In this document: positions 28,959 through 38,254 of the stretch, in pieces
Numbering within the stretch: position 1 is the stretch's first letter
Layout of the letters: each line of letters starts with the position of its first letter
Assembly (NCBI GenBank): GCA_963844805.1
Contig: CAWJPU010000011.1
Coordinates: 62,001-126,000 of the forward strand
DNA from: JACCZR01 sp963844805
Lineage (GTDB): Bacteria > Actinomycetota > Thermoleophilia > Solirubrobacterales > Thermoleophilaceae
Direction: 5' to 3'
Length of the DNA: 64,000 bases
The notes under the pieces: generated by a model
Told to the model about the DNA's origin: nothing
Databases searched by the model: none
The model's input: only the letters and a program-made list of their open reading frames with translations
Made by a program: the position numbers and the translations under genes

Positions 28959-29357
28959 CTACTGAAGGCCCGAGGCCAGCAGCGCCGCCAGGAACAGGAT
29001 CGTCACGTGAACGCTCTGGTCCACGAGGATGGTCAGCTGCGGGTACTTGAGCGGGTCGGCCTTCTTGACCCGGCGCATGTAGGCGTAGAGGAGCCTGCCG
29101 TCGTCCTGTACGAGGTGGGTCCCGAGCACGACGACCGCGACCAGCACCGCGCCGCCGCCGATCTCCGTCTCCAGCCACACGAAGCACGGCAGCATCGCCA
29201 GCCCGTAGGTGAGGACGTGCGCGAGCAGCGCGCGGCGGCTCTCGGGGTCCCGGCGCAGGCCTCCGTGCTTGTGTGTGGCCTGCCACTCGGTCTGGAGGAC
29301 GAAGTCGCCGACCGCGTGGCTGACCCCGAGCACCATGAAGGCCTGGACCCAGAGCAC
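28959..29357 (-). CDS. DUF3307-type membrane protein
   Basis: A 132-residue protein with GTG start and about four hydrophobic helices. VSHAVGDFVLQTEWQATHK near the N-terminus is the conserved DUF3307 motif. TGTHLVQDDGRLLYAYMRR lies in the middle. Function unknown; other members are phage- or chromosome-encoded integral membrane proteins. It converges on purB and diverges from the transporter gene. Confidence 0.75.
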   Translation of the reverse strand: MLWVQAFMVLGVSHAVGDFVLQTEWQATHKHGGLRRDPESRRALLAHVLTYGLAMLPCFVWLETEIGGGAVLVAVVVLGTHLVQDDGRLLYAYMRRVKKADPLKYPQLTILVDQSVHVTILFLAALLASGLQ

Positions 29358-29448
29358 GGACAGACGCTACTGGCAACTGACACCCCGGCGCTCGGCATGC
29401 GGGCGACGCTGCGCGTGCGCTGACACCTATCGTCGGCGGTCGTGCCCC

Positions 29449-29535
29449 GCCGTGATGTCGACCCAGGTCATCGTCCTGGGTCGGCCGGCCCCGCCGTGAT
29501 GCCGACCAGGTCATCGTCCTGGGTCGGCCGGCCCC
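29449..29535 (+). repeat. 44-bp tandem duplication before the EamA transporter
   Basis: Bases 29449-29492 and 29493-29535 are near-identical copies, each holding GCCGTGATG and GTCATCGTCCTGGGTCGG; the second lacks one C and has one substitution. Copy 1 contains a 14-codon frame beginning MSTQVIVLGRP whose TGA overlaps the ATG in copy 2 (TGATG). It could be a duplicated gene start, a coupled leader peptide, or an assembly duplication. Confidence 0.7.
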
Positions 29536-30404
29536 CTTTTCCTCGCCTTCCTGGGCGTCGTCGCCTTCAGCGGCACGCTGCCGGCCACCCGCTTGGCGGT
29601 GGGGGAACTCGACGCCGTGTTCGTGGGCCTGGGTCGCGAAGTGCTCGCTGCCGTCCTGGCCGCGGTGGTGCTGCTGGTCCTGCGCGAGCGCCCGCCGCGG
29701 CGCGACCAGATCCCGCGGCTGGCGCTGACCGCCTTCGGCGTGGTGGTCGGCTGGCCGCTGCTGAGCGCGTTGGCGCTGCGCGGTGTCACGGCGGCCGAGG
29801 GCGCGGTTGTCGTGGGGTTGCTGCCGATGGCCACGGCGATCGTGGCCTCGCTGCGCGCGGGCGAGACCCCTTCCCCGCGTTCTGGGCGGCGGCCGGGCTG
29901 GGGCTGGTCGCCGTGCTGGCCTTCGCGGCCGTGCAGGGGGCCGGCCTGCCGCGCGGCGAGGACTTCGTGATGCTCGGCGCCGTGGTGGTCTCCGCGGTGG
30001 GCTACAGCGAGGGTGCCGCCCTGTCGCGCGAGATGGGCGGCTGGCGCGTGATCTCCTGGGCGCTGGTCCTGTTCGCCCCGCTGTTGATCCCGTTCGTGCT
30101 GGTGGCCGGGGTCGGCGACGGCGATCCCGGCACGGGTGAGTGGCTGGGCTTCGCCTACGTGACGGTGATCAGCGCCTTCGCCGGCTTCTTCGCCTGGTAC
30201 GCCGGGCTGGCCCGTGGCGGCATCGCGCGCACCAGCCAGATCCAGCTTGCGCAGCCGCTGCTCACGTTCGCCTGGTCGGCGCTGTTCCTCGGGGAGAGCA
30301 TCTCGCTGCTGACCTTCCTGACGGGACTGGCCGTGCTTGCCTGCGTCGCGATCACCCAGCGCACCCGGGTCAGCGAGCGCGAGCCGTTGCCCGAGGCGGC
30401 CTAG
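29499..30404 (+). CDS. EamA/DMT-family transporter, two probable frameshifts
   Basis: About ten hydrophobic helices of the drug/metabolite transporter type. The first half reads FLGVVAFSGTLPATRLAV and GVVVGWPLLSALALRGV. The second half, in another frame, reads GYSEGAALSREMGGWRVI, FAYVTVISAFAGFFAWY and IQLAQPLLTFAWSALFLGE. The frame changes near 29868. No start codon is in frame with the first helix; the best start is ATG 29499 with a slip in the CCCCCTTTT run near 29536. A small-molecule exporter or importer is likely; the substrate is unknown. Confidence 0.72.
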   Translation: MPTRSSSWVGRPPFPRLPGRRRLQRHAAGHPLGGGGTRRRVRGPGSRSARCRPGRGGAAGPARAPAAARPDPAAGADRLRRGGRLAAAERVGAARCHGGRGRGCRGVAADGHGDRGLAARGRDPFPAFWAAAGLGLVAVLAFAAVQGAGLPRGEDFVMLGAVVVSAVGYSEGAALSREMGGWRVISWALVLFAPLLIPFVLVAGVGDGDPGTGEWLGFAYVTVISAFAGFFAWYAGLARGGIARTSQIQLAQPLLTFAWSALFLGESISLLTFLTGLAVLACVAITQRTRVSEREPLPEAA

Positions 30405-30470
30405 TGGAGTACGCAACCAGCGGCTAAACCGCGTCCAGATCGGTCGGGGCTCGTTGTTAGCCTCGAAGCA

Positions 30471-31405
30471 GTGACGAGCCTCGCCGCCCTGGAGCCCGTC
30501 GCGCAGGGCAAAGTGCGCGACATCTTCGCCGTCGGCGACGACCGGCTGCTGCTGGTCACCAGCGACCGGATCTCGACTTACGACGCCGTCCACCCGACGC
30601 CGATCCCGGACAAGGGAGCGGTGCTCGACCGGCCTGTCGGCCTTCTGGTTCGAGCGCACCGAGGACGTGGTGCCGAACCACCTCGTCTCGTACGCCGACG
30701 TGCCCGACGAGGTGAAGGGCCGCGCCCTGCTGGTCGAGCGCCTGGAGATGTTCCCCGTCGAGTGTGTGGTCCGCGGCTACATCACCGGCTCGGGCTGGAA
30801 GGACTACCAGCGCACCGGCGAGGTCTGCGGGATCGCCCTGCCCGACGGGCTGCAGGAGTCCCAGCAGCTGCCGGAGCCGATCTTCACGCCCGCCACCAAG
30901 GCGGAGGTGGGCGACCACGACGAGAACGTGGACTTCGACCGCGCCGCGGAGATCCTGGGCGACCGCGAGGCGCTGGAGGAGCTGCGGCGCATCTCCATCG
31001 AGCTCTACACGCGCGCATCCGCGCACGCGCGGGAGCGCGGGATCATCCTCGCCGACACCAAGTTCGAGCTCGGGCGCAACGCCGCCGGCGAGATCGTGCT
31101 GGGCGACGAGGCGCTGACGCCCGACTCCTCGCGCTTCTGGCCCGCCGACGGCTACGCGGTGGGCAGGGGCCAGCCTTCCTTCGACAAGCAGTACGTGCGC
31201 GACTGGTCCTCGGGCTCGGGCTGGGACAAGTCCCCGCCGGCCCCCGAGCTGCCCGACGACGTGGTCCAGGGCACGCGGCAGCGCTACCGCGAGGCCTACG
31301 AGAAGATCACCGGCGAGTCCTTCGACGAGTGGCTGCGCCGCAGCGGCGCCGCGTCTGGCGAAGGAGCGCAGGCCGGGCGTTGCCGGCCGCTGTCTACGGA
31401 GGTAG
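30471..31405 (+). CDS. purC: SAICAR synthetase, one clear and one probable frameshift
   Basis: Ligates aspartate to CAIR with ATP. GTG 30471 begins the QGKVRDIFAVGDDRLLLV lobe. ERLEMFPVECVVRGYITGSG is the SAICAR signature, and LADTKFELGRN the second. One extra C near 30633 (GACCGGCCTGTCG) splits the gene before LSAFWFERTED. At the 3' end the frame of SFDEWLRRSG has no stop before purS, so a second shift near 31353 to the frame ending at TAG 31403-31405 is likely; that terminus is uncertain. About 310 residues. Confidence 0.92.
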
Positions 31406-31432
31406 GGAGCACCGCTCGCTCGGCGATCTCTG

Positions 31433-31713
31433 ATGGCCCGCGTCCGGGTGCTGATCCGTCCCAAGGAAGGCATCCTCGACCCGCAGGGGCAAGCCGTCGA
31501 GCGCGCGCTGCCGGCGCTGGGCTTCGAGGGCGTGGCCAACGTGCACGTGGGCCGCATGGTCGAGCTCGACGCCGAGGACCCCGCGCGGGTGCCCGAGATG
31601 TGCGAGCGCCTGCTGGCCAATCCGTTGATCGAGGACTTCGAAATCGAGCGACCGGAGGCCGATCGGCAGTCTCAGACCGCGGGGCAGGATGCCCCGCGGA
31701 GGTCGACCAGTGA
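31433..31713 (+). CDS. purS: FGAM synthase subunit PurS, stop lost to a frameshift
   Basis: Small subunit that bridges PurQ and PurL. ATG 31433 starts RVRVLIRPKEGILDPQGQ, and NVHVGRMVELDAEDP is typical of PurS. The core ends near residue 72 (LIEDFEIE). The same frame then has no stop and runs on under purQ into purL. The natural end is probably TGA 31711-31713, reached by a one-base change near 31645 and overlapping the purQ GTG (GTGA), as in other gene pairs here. The apparent PurS-PurL frame is not a fusion. Confidence 0.85.
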
Positions 31714-32378
31714 GATTTGGCGTCATCCGCTTCCCCGGCTCCTGCGACGAGATCGACGCGCTGCTGGCCTGCCGGCGGTTCGCCGACGCCGAGCTGCTGT
31801 GGCACGGCGACCGCGAGCTTCGCGGCGTCGACGCCGTGGTGGTGCCCGGTGGCTTCTCCTACGGCGACTACCTACGCGTGGGCGCGATCGCGCGCTTCTC
31901 TCCGGTGATGGAGTCGGTGATCGACTTCGCCCGCGGGGGCGGTCCCGTGCTCGGCATCTGCAACGGCTTCCAGGTCCTGTGCGAGGCGGGGCTGCTGCCC
32001 GGCGCGCTGCTGCCCAACTCGGGCCGCCGCTTCATCGCCCGCCACGTCGACCTCGAGGTCGTCAACGGCACCTCGCCCTTCACCAACCAGGCGAGCGCGG
32101 GCGACGTCCTCTCGGTCCCCATCAAGCACGGGGCCGGGCGGTACTACGCGCCAGACGAGGTACTGGACGGCATGGAGGCACACGGCCAGATCATCTTGCG
32201 CTACGCACCGGGCCACAACCCCAACGGCTCGCTGCGCGACGTCGCCGGCGTGTCGAACCGGGAGGGCAACGTCTTCGGCCTGATGCCCCACCCCGAGCAC
32301 GCAGTCGACCCGCTCACGGGGTCCGAGGACGGCGGCGTGATCTTCGCCTCGCTGGCCCGCCAGCCCGTCGCGGCGTGA
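31710..32378 (+). CDS. purQ: FGAM synthase glutaminase subunit PurQ
   Basis: Class I glutamine amidotransferase that supplies ammonia to PurL. Intact, 222 residues. FGVIRFPGSCDE opens the fold, GICNGFQVL contains the nucleophilic Cys, and MPHPEHAVDP carries the catalytic His and Glu. GTG start at 31710. The stop overlaps the purL GTG by 4 bp, giving a purS-purQ-purL set for the three-subunit enzyme. Confidence 0.97.
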   Translation: MRFGVIRFPGSCDEIDALLACRRFADAELLWHGDRELRGVDAVVVPGGFSYGDYLRVGAIARFSPVMESVIDFARGGGPVLGICNGFQVLCEAGLLPGALLPNSGRRFIARHVDLEVVNGTSPFTNQASAGDVLSVPIKHGAGRYYAPDEVLDGMEAHGQIILRYAPGHNPNGSLRDVAGVSNREGNVFGLMPHPEHAVDPLTGSEDGGVIFASLARQPVAA

Positions 32379-34564
32379 CCGAGGCCGCGGTGGCCACCCA
32401 CCGCGAGCTCGGGCTCACCGACGCCGAGTACGACCGGATCGTCGACAAGCTCGGACGCGAGCCCAACGGCCTGGAGCTGGCGGTGTTCTCGCTGATGTGG
32501 TCCGAGCACTGCGCCTACAAGCACTCCAAGAAGCTGCTGCGCTCGCTCCCCACCGAGGGTCGCCACCTGCTGATGGGGCCCGGCGAGAACGCCGGCGCCG
32601 TGGACGTCGGCGACGGCCTGGCGATCGCTTTCAAGGTGGAGTCGCACAACCACCCCAGCGCGGTGGAGCCGTTCCAGGGCGCGGCGACTGGGGTCGGGGG
32701 CATCCTGCGGGACGTGTTCGCGGTCGGCGCCCGGCCGATCGCGGTGCTCGACTCGCTGCGCTTCGGCGAGCTGGCGTCGGCCCGCTCGCGCTTCCTGCTC
32801 GACGGCGCCGTGGCCGGCATCGGCCACTACGGCAACTCGATCGGCGTCCCGACGGTGGGCGGCGAGGTCTACTTCGAGGGCCCGTACGAGCACAACTGCC
32901 TGGTCAACGCCATGTGCCTCGGCCTGGCGCCACACGACCGCCTGATCCGCAGCGCGGCCGCGGGCGTGGGCAACCTCGTCGTCCTGCTCGGAGCGCGCAC
33001 CGGCCGGGACGGCATCGGCGGGGCGTCGGTCCTGGCCAGCGCCGAGCTGGACGCCGAGGACGACAGCAAGCGGCCGACGGTCCAGATCGGCGATCCGTTC
33101 GAGGAGAAGCGGGTGATGGAGTGCTGCCTGGAGCTGCTGGACAAGGAGGTGCTCGTCTCGCTACAGGACCTGGGCGCGGCGGGCCTGTCGTCCAGCGCCT
33201 CGGAGATGGCCTCGGGCGGGAAGGTGGGGCTGGACCTCGACATATCGTTGGTGCCGCGGCGCGAGGAGGGCATGGAGCCCTTCGAGGTGATGATCTCGGA
33301 GTCCCAGGAGCGGATGCTGTGCGTGATCGAGCCCGAGCGCATGGCCCAGCTGGAGGAGATCTGCGAGCGCTGGGAGGTGCGCGCCACGGCCATCGGCGAG
33401 GTGACCGACTCGCGCCGCCTGCGGGTCCTGGACGAGGGCGAGGTCGTCGGAGACATGCCGGTGGAGGCGCTGGTGGACGAGTGCCCGCTCTACGACCTCG
33501 CGCCCGAGCCGCCGCACGAGCCGGTCTACCCGGCGCCGCCCCGCGTGCTGGACTCCTCCGAGCCCCGCGACGTGCTGCTGGCCCTGATGGACTCCGCCAA
33601 CCTGTCCTCTCGGCGGCCGCTGTTCGAGCAGTACGACCCGATGGTCGGCTCCCGCACCGTGCGCAGGCCCCAGCAGGCCGACGCCGCCGTGCTCCAGCTG
33701 ACCGACGACGGCGGCGCGGGGGCGATCGCGGTGTCGATCGACGGCAACGGCCGCCGCGTGGCCTGCGACCCCTACTGGGGCTCAGTCGAGGCGGCGCTGG
33801 AGTGCGCGGCCAACTTGGCCTGCGTCGGCGCCGAGCCGCTCGGCCTGACCAACTGCCTGAACTTCGGCAACCCCGAGAAGCCCCACGTGGCCTGGCAGCT
33901 GACCGAGGCGGTCCGCGGCCTCGGCGACGCCTGCCGCGCGCTGGACGTGCCGGTCGTGGGGGGCAACGTCTCGCTCTACAACGAGTCGGGCGGCGGTCCC
34001 ATCTATCCGACGCCGGTCGTGGGGATGGTGGGCAAGCTGCCCGATGCGGCGCGCACCGCGCCTGCGGGCTTCGCCCGTCCGGGCGACACGATCGCCTTCT
34101 GCGGCGAGTTCGCGCCCGCGCTCGGAGGCTCGGAGCTGGCCAAGCTCCGCGGCGAGCCGTTGCCGACCGAGTTGCCGGCGCGCGACCTGGCCAAGGTGCG
34201 CGCCGCCCACGGCGCGGTGCGCGAAGCCGTGCGCGCGGGCGAGCTGTCCAGCGCTCACGACGTGGCCGAGGGCGGCCTGCTGGTGGCGATCGCCGAGTCG
34301 TGCCTGGCCGGCGGGCTCGGCGCGACGGTGGACCCGTGGCCCGACAGCGACCCGCTGCCGTGGCTCTTCGGCGAGTGCCCGGGCGGCGGGTTCGTGGTCA
34401 GCGGGTCGCGCGAGGCGGTCGACCGCCTGGCCGAGCGGACGCCGCTGACGGTCTTCGGCACGGTGGGCGGCGACTCGCTGCGCGCCGCCGATCCCGCCCT
34501 GTTCGACGTGTCGCTCGCGGAGCTGAACGAGGCGTCGGGCTCGCTGGCGGCGGCCTTCCCTTGA
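32375..34564 (+). CDS. purL: FGAM synthase large subunit PurL (small type)
   Basis: Converts FGAR to FGAM with ATP and PurQ ammonia. Intact 729-residue protein, the right length for the PurS/PurQ-dependent form. Motifs: SLMWSEHCAYKHSKK (catalytic His), FKVESHNHPSAVEPFQGA, GDPFEEKRVMECCLE and VVGGNVSLYNESGGG. GTG start overlaps the purQ stop. purF follows after 46 bp. Confidence 0.98.
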   Translation: MTEAAVATHRELGLTDAEYDRIVDKLGREPNGLELAVFSLMWSEHCAYKHSKKLLRSLPTEGRHLLMGPGENAGAVDVGDGLAIAFKVESHNHPSAVEPFQGAATGVGGILRDVFAVGARPIAVLDSLRFGELASARSRFLLDGAVAGIGHYGNSIGVPTVGGEVYFEGPYEHNCLVNAMCLGLAPHDRLIRSAAAGVGNLVVLLGARTGRDGIGGASVLASAELDAEDDSKRPTVQIGDPFEEKRVMECCLELLDKEVLVSLQDLGAAGLSSSASEMASGGKVGLDLDISLVPRREEGMEPFEVMISESQERMLCVIEPERMAQLEEICERWEVRATAIGEVTDSRRLRVLDEGEVVGDMPVEALVDECPLYDLAPEPPHEPVYPAPPRVLDSSEPRDVLLALMDSANLSSRRPLFEQYDPMVGSRTVRRPQQADAAVLQLTDDGGAGAIAVSIDGNGRRVACDPYWGSVEAALECAANLACVGAEPLGLTNCLNFGNPEKPHVAWQLTEAVRGLGDACRALDVPVVGGNVSLYNESGGGPIYPTPVVGMVGKLPDAARTAPAGFARPGDTIAFCGEFAPALGGSELAKLRGEPLPTELPARDLAKVRAAHGAVREAVRAGELSSAHDVAEGGLLVAIAESCLAGGLGATVDPWPDSDPLPWLFGECPGGGFVVSGSREAVDRLAERTPLTVFGTVGGDSLRAADPALFDVSLAELNEASGSLAAAFP

Positions 34565-34610
34565 GGCGGGGCCGCCGGTCCGCGCTGGTACCCTCGCCAA
34601 GAGGCCCTCG

Positions 34611-36047
34611 ATGACCTCTCTCGACCCGATTCCGGAGCGCGACGGGCCCCGCGACGAGTGCGGTGTCTTCGGTGTCTACGCACCCGAGGCCGACGTAGCT
34701 CGCCTCGCCTACTTCGCCCTTTACGCGCTGCAGCACCGTGGCCAGGAGTCCGCGGGGATCGCCACTGCCGAAGGCGGCCACGTGATGACCGTGCGCGACC
34801 TCGGGCTGGTGTCCCAGGTCTTCGACGAGCAGAAGCTGCGCGCCCTGCAGGGCGACCTCGCCGTGGGCCACGTCCGCTACTCGACGACGGGCTCGGGGGC
34901 GTGGGAGAACGCGCAGCCGGTGTGGCGCTCGGACCGTCGCCAGGTGGCGCTCGCCCACAACGGCAACCTCATCAACGCGGTCGAGCTGCACTCGGAGCTG
35001 CTGGACCGCGGCATCACCTTCCGGGGCACGAGCGACTCGGAGATCATCGCGGCGATGATCTCCACCCACGAGGCCGAGCGGGTCGAGGACGCGCTGGCCG
35101 AGGTGGTGCCGCGGCTACAGGGCGCCTTCTCCACCGTGATCATGACCTCCGACCGCGTGATCGGGTTCCGGGACCCGGCCGGGCTGCGGCCGCTGGCGCT
35201 GGGGCGGATCGGGGACCGCTACGCGCTCGCCTCCGAGAGCTGCGCCTTCGACATCATCGGCGCCGAGCTGATGCGCGAGGTGCAGCCCGGCGAGATGGTC
35301 TCGCTGTCGGAGGGTGGCATCGAGACGCGCCAGCTCGTGGAGTCCAAGCGCGAGGCCTTCTGCGTCTTCGAGCACATCTACTTCGCCCGCCCGGACACCG
35401 TGCTGGAGGGCAACCGCACGCAGGTGTCGCGCCGCAAGATGGGCGAGATCCTGTGGCGCGAGGCGCCGGTGGACGCCGACGTGGTGGTCGCCGTGCCCGA
35501 CTCCGGGACCCCGGCCGCCACCGGCTACTCCAAGGCCTCGGGCCTGCCTCGTGACGAAGGGCTGATCAAGAACCGCTACGTCGCGCGCACCTTCATCCAG
35601 CCCGGCCAGGACCTGCGCAAGCACGGCCTGCGGATGAAGTTCAACCCGCTGCGCGAGGTCGTGGAGGGCAAGCGCCTGGTGGTGGTCGACGACTCGATCG
35701 TGCGCGGCAACACCACCCGCCAGATCGTGAGCATGCTGCGCGACGCCGGCGCGGCAGAGGTGCACATGCGCATCTCCGCTCCGCCGATTCGGCATCCCTG
35801 CCACTACGGCATCGACATGTCGACCAGCGAGGAGATGGTCGCCCACGGGCGCACCGAGGAGGAGATCGCCGCCGAGCTGGGCTGCGACTCGCTCGCCTAC
35901 CTCTCGCTCGGCGGGGTCTACGAAGCAATCCGCGGCACGCGCGCGACCCACTGCGACGCCTGCTTCTCGGGCGACTACCCCCTCGAGCGCACACACTCGG
36001 CGAACGGCAAGTTCGCGCTCGAGGAGCTCGCGGTCCTGCCTACTTGA
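34611..36047 (+). CDS. purF: Amidophosphoribosyltransferase
   Basis: Commits PRPP to purine synthesis. 478 residues, intact. A short propeptide precedes the N-terminal nucleophile, probably Cys17 in DECGVFGVY. The PRPP loop reads VVVDDSIVRGNTTRQ. Cysteines in FCVFEHIY, HPCHYG and HCDACFSGDYP match the 4Fe-4S ligands of the Bacillus-type enzyme. ATG with AAGAGG upstream. Its TGA overlaps the TTG of the next gene. Confidence 0.97.
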   Translation: MTSLDPIPERDGPRDECGVFGVYAPEADVARLAYFALYALQHRGQESAGIATAEGGHVMTVRDLGLVSQVFDEQKLRALQGDLAVGHVRYSTTGSGAWENAQPVWRSDRRQVALAHNGNLINAVELHSELLDRGITFRGTSDSEIIAAMISTHEAERVEDALAEVVPRLQGAFSTVIMTSDRVIGFRDPAGLRPLALGRIGDRYALASESCAFDIIGAELMREVQPGEMVSLSEGGIETRQLVESKREAFCVFEHIYFARPDTVLEGNRTQVSRRKMGEILWREAPVDADVVVAVPDSGTPAATGYSKASGLPRDEGLIKNRYVARTFIQPGQDLRKHGLRMKFNPLREVVEGKRLVVVDDSIVRGNTTRQIVSMLRDAGAAEVHMRISAPPIRHPCHYGIDMSTSEEMVAHGRTEEEIAAELGCDSLAYLSLGGVYEAIRGTRATHCDACFSGDYPLERTHSANGKFALEELAVLPT

Positions 36048-36449
36048 GCCGCAGCGGCCGCGACCCCATGCTGATCGCGGCGCTGGTGATGCTGTTCGGC
36101 CTGCTGGTCGTCCACGCGCTGGACCACACGCTGCGCCAGTCGGCGCCCGTGCCCACCGAGTCCTCGACCCTGGGGACGATCGGCTTCGTGGTCACGGGCG
36201 CCGCGCTGCTGCTGGCCGTGATCGGCAGTCGCTGGGCCTGGCCGCTGACCGCCCTGGTCGCCTTCGGGACCTTCGTCGGCTTCCTGCTCGTGCACGTGGC
36301 TCCGGACTGGGGCCCCTTCTCCCAGCCGTACTCGGACATCCCCGTGGACGCCGTCTCGTGGATGCGCGATGCTGGTGCCCGCGCTCGTGGCCCTCGGGGT
36401 GGGGGTCTTCGCCGTGCGGTCCCGCGTTACGACTTCGCAAACCGCGTAA
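36044..36449 (+). CDS. Small four-helix membrane protein, one frameshift
   Basis: TTG 36044 overlaps the purF stop (TTGA). Three hydrophobic segments (LIAALVMLFGLLVVHAL, FVVTGAALLLAVIGS, WPLTALVAFGTFVGFLLVH) are followed, after one extra G near 36369, by a fourth (MLVPALVALGVGVFAV). Joined length about 134 residues, ending at TAA 36447-36449. Unknown family. Coupling to purF may only reflect gene packing. Confidence 0.65.
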
Positions 36450-36502
36450 ACGCGCGGCTTCGGCGGGCCTGTGATGGCCGGGAGCGCCGGTACTGTCGCC
36501 GC

Positions 36503-38254
36503 GTGGACCTTCGTTCTGCCCTGAACGATCACTTCGGCTTCGGCTCCTTCCGCCCCGGACAGGAGGAGGCCTGCTCAGCCGCCCTGGAGGGGCGCGACGT
36601 GATGGTCGTCATGCCCACCGGCTCGGGCAAGTCGCTCTGCTATCAGCTCCCCGCGCTGCTGCGGGCGGATTTGACGGTGGTCGTCTCGCCGCTCGTGGCC
36701 CTGATGCAGGATCAGGTGGAGGCGCTGGAGGCCCGGGGCCTGGGCGACCGCGTGGCGCTGGTCAACTCCCAGCGCGACGCCGCCACCAACGCCGAGTCGC
36801 TGGCGCGCGCTGCCGCGGGTGACCTGCGCCTGCTGTACGTCGCACCCGAGCGCTTCGCGGTGCCCGGCTTCGCAGACCGGCTGCGGGAGGTCGAGGTCGG
36901 GCTGTTCGTCGTCGACGAGGCGCACTGCGTGTCGCAGTGGGGGCACGATTTCCGGCCCGACTACTTCCGGCTCGGTGACGCCGCCCGCTACGTGGGCGCG
37001 CAGGCCATCGTCGCCTCCACGGCCACCGCCACCCCGCGCGTGGCGCGGGACGTCGAGCAGCGCCTGCGGCTCGACGGGCCGCTGAGGGTCTCGACCGGCT
37101 TCGACCGCCCGAACCTCTCGTTCGTGGTCGCCCGTCCGGCACCGCACGAGAAGCGCGCGCTGATCGCCGAGGCGCTGCGCGCGCCCGACGCCCTGCCGGC
37201 CATCGTCTACGCGGGCACGCGCGCGGGTTCCGAGGAGCTGGCGCGCGACCTGAGCCGCGAGCTCGAGGTGGAGGCGGTGGCCTATCACGCGGGCCTGGAG
37301 CGCTCGCACCGCGCCTCGGTGCAGCGGCGGTTCCTGGCCGACGAGGCGCCGGTGATCGTCGCCACCAACGCCTTCGGCATGGGCGTCGACAAGCCGAACG
37401 TGCGGACGGTGGTGCACGCCAGCGTTCCCTCCTCGCTCGAGGCCTACTACCAGGAGGCCGGCCGCGCCGGCCGCGACGGCCTGCCCGCCCGGGCGCTGCT
37501 GGCGGCCGAGAACCGCGACAAGGCGCTGCACGTGCACTTCATCAAGCAGGAGGAGATCGAGGACGGCCTGCCCGGCTGGCTGGCCGATCGCCTGGCCGCA
37601 GCCGCCGACGGCGACGGGCGCTACTCGCTCGATGCCACCGAGCTGGCGCGCGAGCTGGGCGGGGGAGCGGACCGGCTGCGGTCGCTGATCGGCCACCTGG
37701 CGCGCGCGGGCGTGATCGAGCCCTCGCCGGCGCCGATGGACCGGGTGGCGGGGCGCTTCGCCGCCCGCTTCGACGGGCGCGCCGCCGCGCGTTGCCGCTC
37801 CTCGATCGACGAGGCGGCCCGGGTGCGCTGGCGCCAGTACCGCGAGATCTGGGCCTATGTGGAGGACGACTCGTGCCGCCGCCGGGCGATCCTGCGCCAC
37901 TTCGGCGACCAGGCCACGCCACGGCCCACCGTGCCCTGCTGCGACAGCTGCGTCCCGGCGCTCGCCGTCGTCGCGCCGCCGCCACCGCCGGAGGTGATCG
38001 CCGGGCTGGACGACGCGATCATCTCGGTGGCGCGCGCCGCCAAGCCGTCGGTGGGGCGCACGCTGTGCGCGGAGATCGTCCACGGTGGGCGCAGCCAGAA
38101 GGTCAAGCGCAACTCCTACGACGGACTGCCCGCCTACGCCGCCTCCTCGCACATGCGCCGGGCGCAGATACTCGAGCGCGTGGACGAGCTCATCTCCGAG
38201 GGCCGGCTGCAGACCAGCGGCGGCCCATATCCGGTGCTGCGGGTCGCCGCCTAG
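36503..38254 (+). CDS. recQ: ATP-dependent DNA helicase RecQ
   Basis: 3'-5' helicase in recombination and fork repair. 583 residues from GTG 36503, intact. VMPTGSGKSLCYQLPALL (Walker A), VVDEAHCVSQWGHDFRPDY (DEAH plus aromatic loop), ATATPRVARD, and AFGMGVDKPNVR with YYQEAGRAGRDG (motifs V and VI) are present. The zinc-binding site is C...CCDSC around residues 457-480. The C-terminus is a short winged-helix-like region without a clear HRDC. TAG overlaps the purN GTG by one base. Confidence 0.95.
   Translation: MDLRSALNDHFGFGSFRPGQEEACSAALEGRDVMVVMPTGSGKSLCYQLPALLRADLTVVVSPLVALMQDQVEALEARGLGDRVALVNSQRDAATNAESLARAAAGDLRLLYVAPERFAVPGFADRLREVEVGLFVVDEAHCVSQWGHDFRPDYFRLGDAARYVGAQAIVASTATATPRVARDVEQRLRLDGPLRVSTGFDRPNLSFVVARPAPHEKRALIAEALRAPDALPAIVYAGTRAGSEELARDLSRELEVEAVAYHAGLERSHRASVQRRFLADEAPVIVATNAFGMGVDKPNVRTVVHASVPSSLEAYYQEAGRAGRDGLPARALLAAENRDKALHVHFIKQEEIEDGLPGWLADRLAAAADGDGRYSLDATELARELGGGADRLRSLIGHLARAGVIEPSPAPMDRVAGRFAARFDGRAAARCRSSIDEAARVRWRQYREIWAYVEDDSCRRRAILRHFGDQATPRPTVPCCDSCVPALAVVAPPPPPEVIAGLDDAIISVARAAKPSVGRTLCAEIVHGGRSQKVKRNSYDGLPAYAASSHMRRAQILERVDELISEGRLQTSGGPYPVLRVAA

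Noticed and set aside
25892..31405. Purine riboswitch or PurR-type leader before the purine genes
   Set aside because: Gaps before purD and purE are zero or negative, and the 66 bp before purC shows no purine-aptamer core or long paired leader.
31433..34564. Apparent PurS-PurL fusion of 1043 residues
   Set aside because: The middle third runs through purQ in the wrong frame. purQ and purL have their own overlapping starts and the purS stop is lost to a one-base shift.
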